The translations under genes and the position numbers were made by a program. DNA of 64,000 nucleotides from an uncultured Bradyrhizobium sp. (lineage in GTDB: Bacteria > Pseudomonadota > Alphaproteobacteria > Rhizobiales > Xanthobacteraceae), in contig NZ_CAKZJO010000046.1 in assembly GCF_936943645.1 (NCBI RefSeq), positions 1 to 64,000 of the forward strand, read 5' to 3'. Shown in pieces: positions 60,814 through 64,000 of this stretch (its first letter is position 1; each line of letters opens with the position of its first letter). Under the pieces are notes generated by a model, which was not told the DNA's origin, searched no databases, and worked only from the letters and a program-made list of their open reading frames with translations.

Positions 60814-60988
60814 CAAGCAATCTTACTCGTTAGGAAGCTCTGATTATGTGTTGAAGTCGCTCGGTTTTCCGGTGGTTAGCGCGACTTTGCCCGATCTGTC
60901 CAGTGACGTATCATCTCGCCGTGTTTCAAGTATCGGATGAGGCGGCCGTCCCGGTTCGCCAGCAAGTTCATGTGGAGCTTCAGCACTC

Positions 60989-61312
60989 GTGGTCAGGGCC
61001 TTGGCACTCCTGCTCGCACAGCTTGCGGCCGCGCCGATCGTGTCCGAGACGGTCGAGACCAACGATCGCGGCGCCATCGACCTCGCGACATTCGAATGCC
61101 GCGACATCAATCGCAGCACGGTGCTTCGGCGTGTCTGCTACGACCGCGCACAGCACGATCTCGTCGTCGCGACCAGCGGCGGCTACACGCGCTATTGCGG
61201 CGTCGCGGCCGAGACGGTCGACCGCCTTCTGGGCGCGCCGTCGATGGGCCAGTTCTACAACCGGCATATCAGGCGCGAGGCCGCCGGCGGCCGCTACGAC
61301 TGCAGCGCGTGA
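60989..61312 (+). CDS. KTSC-domain exported small protein
   Basis: This 107-residue protein starts at GTG at 60989, with a hydrophobic start (VRALALLLAQLAAAPIV) that looks like a signal peptide. The rest matches the small KTSC domain: INRSTVLRRVCYDRAQHDLV, then SGGYTRYCGVAAETVDRLLG and APSMGQFYNRHIR. Four cysteines could form periplasmic disulphides. The family's function is unknown. It is the only plus-strand gene in the lpx cluster, between lpxA and fabZ, ending 18 bp from the fabZ stop. The reverse-strand frames over it show no family features. Confidence 0.8.
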   Translation: MVRALALLLAQLAAAPIVSETVETNDRGAIDLATFECRDINRSTVLRRVCYDRAQHDLVVATSGGYTRYCGVAAETVDRLLGAPSMGQFYNRHIRREAAGGRYDCSA

Positions 61313-61330
61313 GACTGGTCCGCGGCCGCT

Positions 61331-61792
61331 TCAGTCCGTCAGCATGGCGCCGACGTCGGCTTCCGCGACGACCACGCCGTTGACCTTGGCGTCGCCGTGA
61401 AACCACCACATGGCCTTGCGGCGGCCGAGCGAGCGCATGTGATACTCGATGGTATCACCCGGAAGCACCGGCTTGCGGAACTTGCACTTGTCGATGGTGA
61501 GGAAATACACCGCCCGCGGCTTCTCGGTGCCTTCGACCGACTTGATGCCGATCACGCCCGCCGTCTGCGCCATCGCCTCGATCATCATGACGCCAGGATA
61601 GACCGGGCGCTCCGGGAAATGTCCCTGGAAGGCCGGCTCGTTGAAGGTGACGTTCTTGATGCCGATACCGCTGTAGTCGGCGCGGATGTTGATCACGCGG
61701 TCGATCAGCAGCATCGGAAAGCGGTGCGGCAGGGTCTGGAGGATGGCGTTGATGTCCACCAGCTCGAACTTAACAGGTGATTCCGACGTCAT
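61331..61792 (-). CDS. fabZ: 3-hydroxyacyl-[acyl-carrier-protein] dehydratase FabZ
   Basis: This 153-residue hot-dog-fold dehydratase acts in fatty acid elongation. [17 protein letters not shown] contains the catalytic His, and the Glu is in [35 protein letters not shown] is the third conserved segment. The start ATG at 61792 overlaps the lpxD stop by 4 bases (ATGA), so the two are translationally coupled. Balance between FabZ and LpxA/LpxC controls the flow of 3-hydroxyacyl-ACP into phospholipids or lipid A. The longer upstream frame runs through lpxD in another frame and is not real. Confidence 0.97.
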   Translation of the reverse strand: MTSESPVKFELVDINAILQTLPHRFPMLLIDRVINIRADYSGIGIKNVTFNEPAFQGHFPERPVYPGVMMIEAMAQTAGVIGIKSVEGTEKPRAVYFLTIDKCKFRKPVLPGDTIEYHMRSLGRRKAMWWFHGDAKVNGVVVAEADVGAMLTD

Positions 61793-62856
61793 TCCCGTCC
61801 CTCGTCCTTCGGATCGGCCTTGCTGTCCCGCACCAGGCGCTCCACCGCGATAATTTCCTTGAACCATTGCTTGGTCGGCTTGGCAAAGAAGCCACCCCAG
61901 CGACCACCAGGCGGGATGTCGTCCTTGACCCCACTCATCGCAGTGACCTGCGCGCCGTCGCCGATCTTGAGGTGGTTGTTGATGCCAACCTTTGCTCCCA
62001 GCGCCACGTTGTCGCCGATCGTCAGGCTGCCCGCGAGGCCGATCTGGGCCGCCAGCAGACAATTCCGGCCGATCGTCACATTGTGGCCGATCTGGACCTG
62101 ATTGTCGATTTTGGTGCCCTCCCCGATCACGGTGTCGCGCAGGGACCCGCGGTCGATGGTGGTGCCGGCGCCGACCTCCACATTGTTCTGGATCAGCACG
62201 CGGCCGGTCTGGGGCACCTTCAGATGGCCCTCGGGGCCGAAGAAGATGAAGCCGTAGCCGTCCTGCCCGATCGAGCAGCCGGGATGGATCAGCACGTTGT
62301 TGCCGATCAGGGCGCACTGGATGGCGCTGCGGGCGCCGACATTGCAGTCCCGGCCGATCTTGACGCCGGGGCCGATGACCGCGCCGGCGCCGATCACGGT
62401 GCCGCTGCCGACCTCAACGTCCGCGCCGATGACCGTCAGCGGTTCCACGATGACGTCGTCCTCGAGCCTGGCCGAAGGGTCGATGATGGCCGAAGGCGCA
62501 ATGCCCTCGATGCCGAACCAGGATTGCGGACGCAGCGCATCGCCGTGCCATTCCCGCGCGATTCCGACAAAGGCCCGGAACGGCTGGGCCACCCGCAGCA
62601 CGGCCACATGGGCAGGCACCTGGGCCTCGAAGCGTGGGCTCACCAGGCACGCCCCGGCCCGGGTCGCCCTGAGCTCATCGGCGTATTTGAGGTTGTCGAA
62701 AAACGCCAGATGCATCGGGCCGGCTTCGTCGAGCGAAGCAAGGCCCGTGATGACGCGCTCGCCCCTTGCGGGGTCGACCAGCTGCGCCTTGGTCAGAGCG
62801 GCGATCTCGGCCAGCGTTGAGGCCGGCGGCTTTTTGAAGAAGGTCGGCTGCGCCAT
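61789..62856 (-). CDS. lpxD: UDP-3-O-acylglucosamine N-acyltransferase
   Basis: This 355-residue enzyme adds the second hydroxyacyl chain in lipid A synthesis. The N-terminal uridine-binding domain (about residues 1-110) contains [21 protein letters not shown] left-handed beta helix of hexapeptide repeats follows ([33 protein letters not shown]). The catalytic His is in the [17 protein letters not shown] part, and the C-terminal helix holds [18 protein letters not shown]. The ATG at 62856 lies 128 bp after bamA; a shared transcript with bamA is likely. Confidence 0.97.
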   Translation of the reverse strand: MAQPTFFKKPPASTLAEIAALTKAQLVDPARGERVITGLASLDEAGPMHLAFFDNLKYADELRATRAGACLVSPRFEAQVPAHVAVLRVAQPFRAFVGIAREWHGDALRPQSWFGIEGIAPSAIIDPSARLEDDVIVEPLTVIGADVEVGSGTVIGAGAVIGPGVKIGRDCNVGARSAIQCALIGNNVLIHPGCSIGQDGYGFIFFGPEGHLKVPQTGRVLIQNNVEVGAGTTIDRGSLRDTVIGEGTKIDNQVQIGHNVTIGRNCLLAAQIGLAGSLTIGDNVALGAKVGINNHLKIGDGAQVTAMSGVKDDIPPGGRWGGFFAKPTKQWFKEIIAVERLVRDSKADPKDEGRE

Positions 62857-62984
62857 TCCACCCCGTCGCGGTCCGGCTTCGGCATGAAGCGGTCAGGCCG
62901 CATCATGCCTTATCTCATGGATTGAGCACGATCTTTTTGAAGACCGGCCCCAACTGGGGGCCGGCGCATGCCCTGCTGATCGAA

Positions 62985-64000
62985 TTAGAACGTGGTGCCG
63001 CCGCCGAACCGGAATTCCTGCGTACGGTCGTACTTGCCCTTGCTGAGCGGCACGGCGTAGTCGAAGCGCAGCGGACCGAACGGGGACTGCCAGATCAGGC
63101 CGACGCCCACCGACGATCGAACCACCTTGCTATCGTCATAGACGAGGCCGGTACAGGTTCCGGTGCTCGACGGATTGATGGTCGAGGGGATACAGCCGGG
63201 CGCATTGACTTCGTTCGTCGTCGTCCAGCTCGTCGGTCCCTTATAGTCGTAGAGACCGCCGGCATCGGCATAGACCGCGCCCTTCAGACCCACTTCCTTC
63301 GGCAGGAACCAGAACGGCATCTGCAGTTCGAGCGAAGCGCCCCAGTATTTGGTGCCGCCGAGCGCGTCCTGCGTGCCGAACGGGTTCAGGTCGCGCGGGC
63401 CGATGCCGTTCGGGGCAAAGCCGCGGACGAGGTTCGGGCCCATCTGGAAGTGATCGAGCATGCGCAGATCGCTGCCGATCTTGTTCAGCATGCCGCTCTG
63501 CACGCGGACGAGGCCGACGATGTCGGAGACCAGCGGCGTATAGTACTTCGCATCGATCACCGACTTCAGATAGGAGACGTCGCCGCCGACGCCGGCGAAA
63601 TCCTGGCGGAAGTCGACGAGCAGACCGTCGGTCGGGTTCTTGTTGTTGTCCAGCGTGTTGTAGGTCAGCGTATAGCCGAGCGCCGAGGTCAGGGTCTTGC
63701 CGTTGGCAAGCTCCTTGCGCACCGGGAGCGAGGCTTCACCGTCGCTGTAGCAGCCGAGCGGCGACGTGTTCGCGCCAATTGGATTGCCGGCGGCAATGAA
63801 GGCCGGGCTCGGGTTGTAGTTGGCATCCCCGATGTTGTTGTTACAGTTCGCCAGATAGCTCGGCAGCGTGATTTCCTGCTGATAGATCGAGTAGCGCAGC
63901 TGGAGCGCCAGATCTTCACGCAGGGAGAAGCCGAGGCGCGGCGAGAAGCCGAGCGTCTTGGTACCGTAGGAGATGTAGCTGTTGGACAGCTGCTGGCGCT
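62985..64000 (-). CDS. bamA: Outer membrane protein assembly factor BamA (C-terminal part, cut by the window end)
   Basis: The open frame runs from the stop at 62985 to the window edge, covering the last 338 residues or so of BamA, the Omp85 barrel that inserts outer-membrane proteins. The segment contains amphipathic barrel strands (LALQLRYSIYQQEITLPSYL, YTLTYNTLDNNKNPTDGLLV), the conserved LVRGFAPNGIGPRDL (the RGF/Y motif of loop 6), KYWGASLELQMPF and the end strand KYDRTQEFRFGGGTTF with its terminal Phe. The POTRA repeats are outside the window. Its neighbour lpxD supports the assignment. Confidence 0.95.
   Translation of the reverse strand, partial: RQQLSNSYISYGTKTLGFSPRLGFSLREDLALQLRYSIYQQEITLPSYLANCNNNIGDANYNPSPAFIAAGNPIGANTSPLGCYSDGEASLPVRKELANGKTLTSALGYTLTYNTLDNNKNPTDGLLVDFRQDFAGVGGDVSYLKSVIDAKYYTPLVSDIVGLVRVQSGMLNKIGSDLRMLDHFQMGPNLVRGFAPNGIGPRDLNPFGTQDALGGTKYWGASLELQMPFWFLPKEVGLKGAVYADAGGLYDYKGPTSWTTTNEVNAPGCIPSTINPSSTGTCTGLVYDDSKVVRSSVGVGLIWQSPFGPLRFDYAVPLSKGKYDRTQEFRFGGGTTF

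Overview
The window is a high-GC chromosomal segment from an alphaproteobacterium, most likely Bradyrhizobium or a close relative (Nitrobacteraceae). This is an inference from several signs. The gene order matches what I know of that family: pdhA-pdhB-pdhC-lpd, ppiD-trpD-trpC-moaC, moeA/lexA/comEC, glnS/gltX/gltA and bamA-lpxD-fabZ-lpxA-lpxI-lpxB. A lipoyl domain is fused to PdhB, the lipid A pathway uses LpxI, and lexA carries a GAAC-N7-GAAC SOS box. Several families of long palindromic intergenic repeats resemble those scattered through bradyrhizobial genomes. I see no rRNA, tRNA, CRISPR array, transposase or prophage.

Layout. 1-10.7 kb: a solitary tripartite-tricarboxylate-type binding protein, a threonine synthase, then the whole pyruvate dehydrogenase operon on the minus strand (pdhA, pdhB, a DUF5076 gene, a yeast-type cytosine deaminase homologue, pdhC, a small membrane protein, lpd), followed by an aldehyde dehydrogenase with its putative GAF/Fis regulator. 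12-20 kb: ftsB, an FMN reductase, a Tat-exported metallo-beta-lactamase-fold hydrolase, an MDR oxidoreductase, enolase, queF and a soluble lytic transglycosylase. 20-27.8 kb: a frameshifted SH3-domain gene, an MFS transporter coupled to kdsA, a NIPSNAP protein, an AT-rich orphan gene, pyrG, secG and tpiA. 28-42.7 kb: ppiD-trpD-trpC-moaC, a lone Flp pilin, a large Cache-PAS-GGDEF-EAL protein, ctpA, an FMN-dependent hydroxy-acid oxidase, a HAD phosphatase, two very small genes, moeA and lexA. 42.7-51.5 kb: comEC, two small stress-type proteins, glnS, gltX and gltA. 51.6-57.8 kb: a ROK-regulated CUT1 sugar ABC transporter operon ending in a short-chain dehydrogenase. 58-64 kb: the lipid A / outer-membrane biogenesis cluster, with bamA cut by the window end.

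The most unusual feature is glnS at 45923-48409. It encodes a single 828-residue open frame in which an AT-rich, apparently foreign trypsin-like serine peptidase domain (His55, Asp104, Ser212 in a GxSGGG motif) is joined in frame to an otherwise ordinary glutaminyl-tRNA synthetase. No ATG lies in frame between the two. A second AT-rich island (about 23.6-24.66 kb) holds an orphan gene and a perfect 2 x 20 bp tandem repeat beside pyrG. Other points of interest are two clean palindromic operators (one over the start of the ROK gene, one upstream of the aldehyde dehydrogenase), a GAF-Fis regulator that lacks the AAA+ domain, a 14-bp minisatellite upstream of ctpA, a 30-residue membrane peptide gene, and a KTSC-domain gene placed antiparallel inside the lpx cluster.
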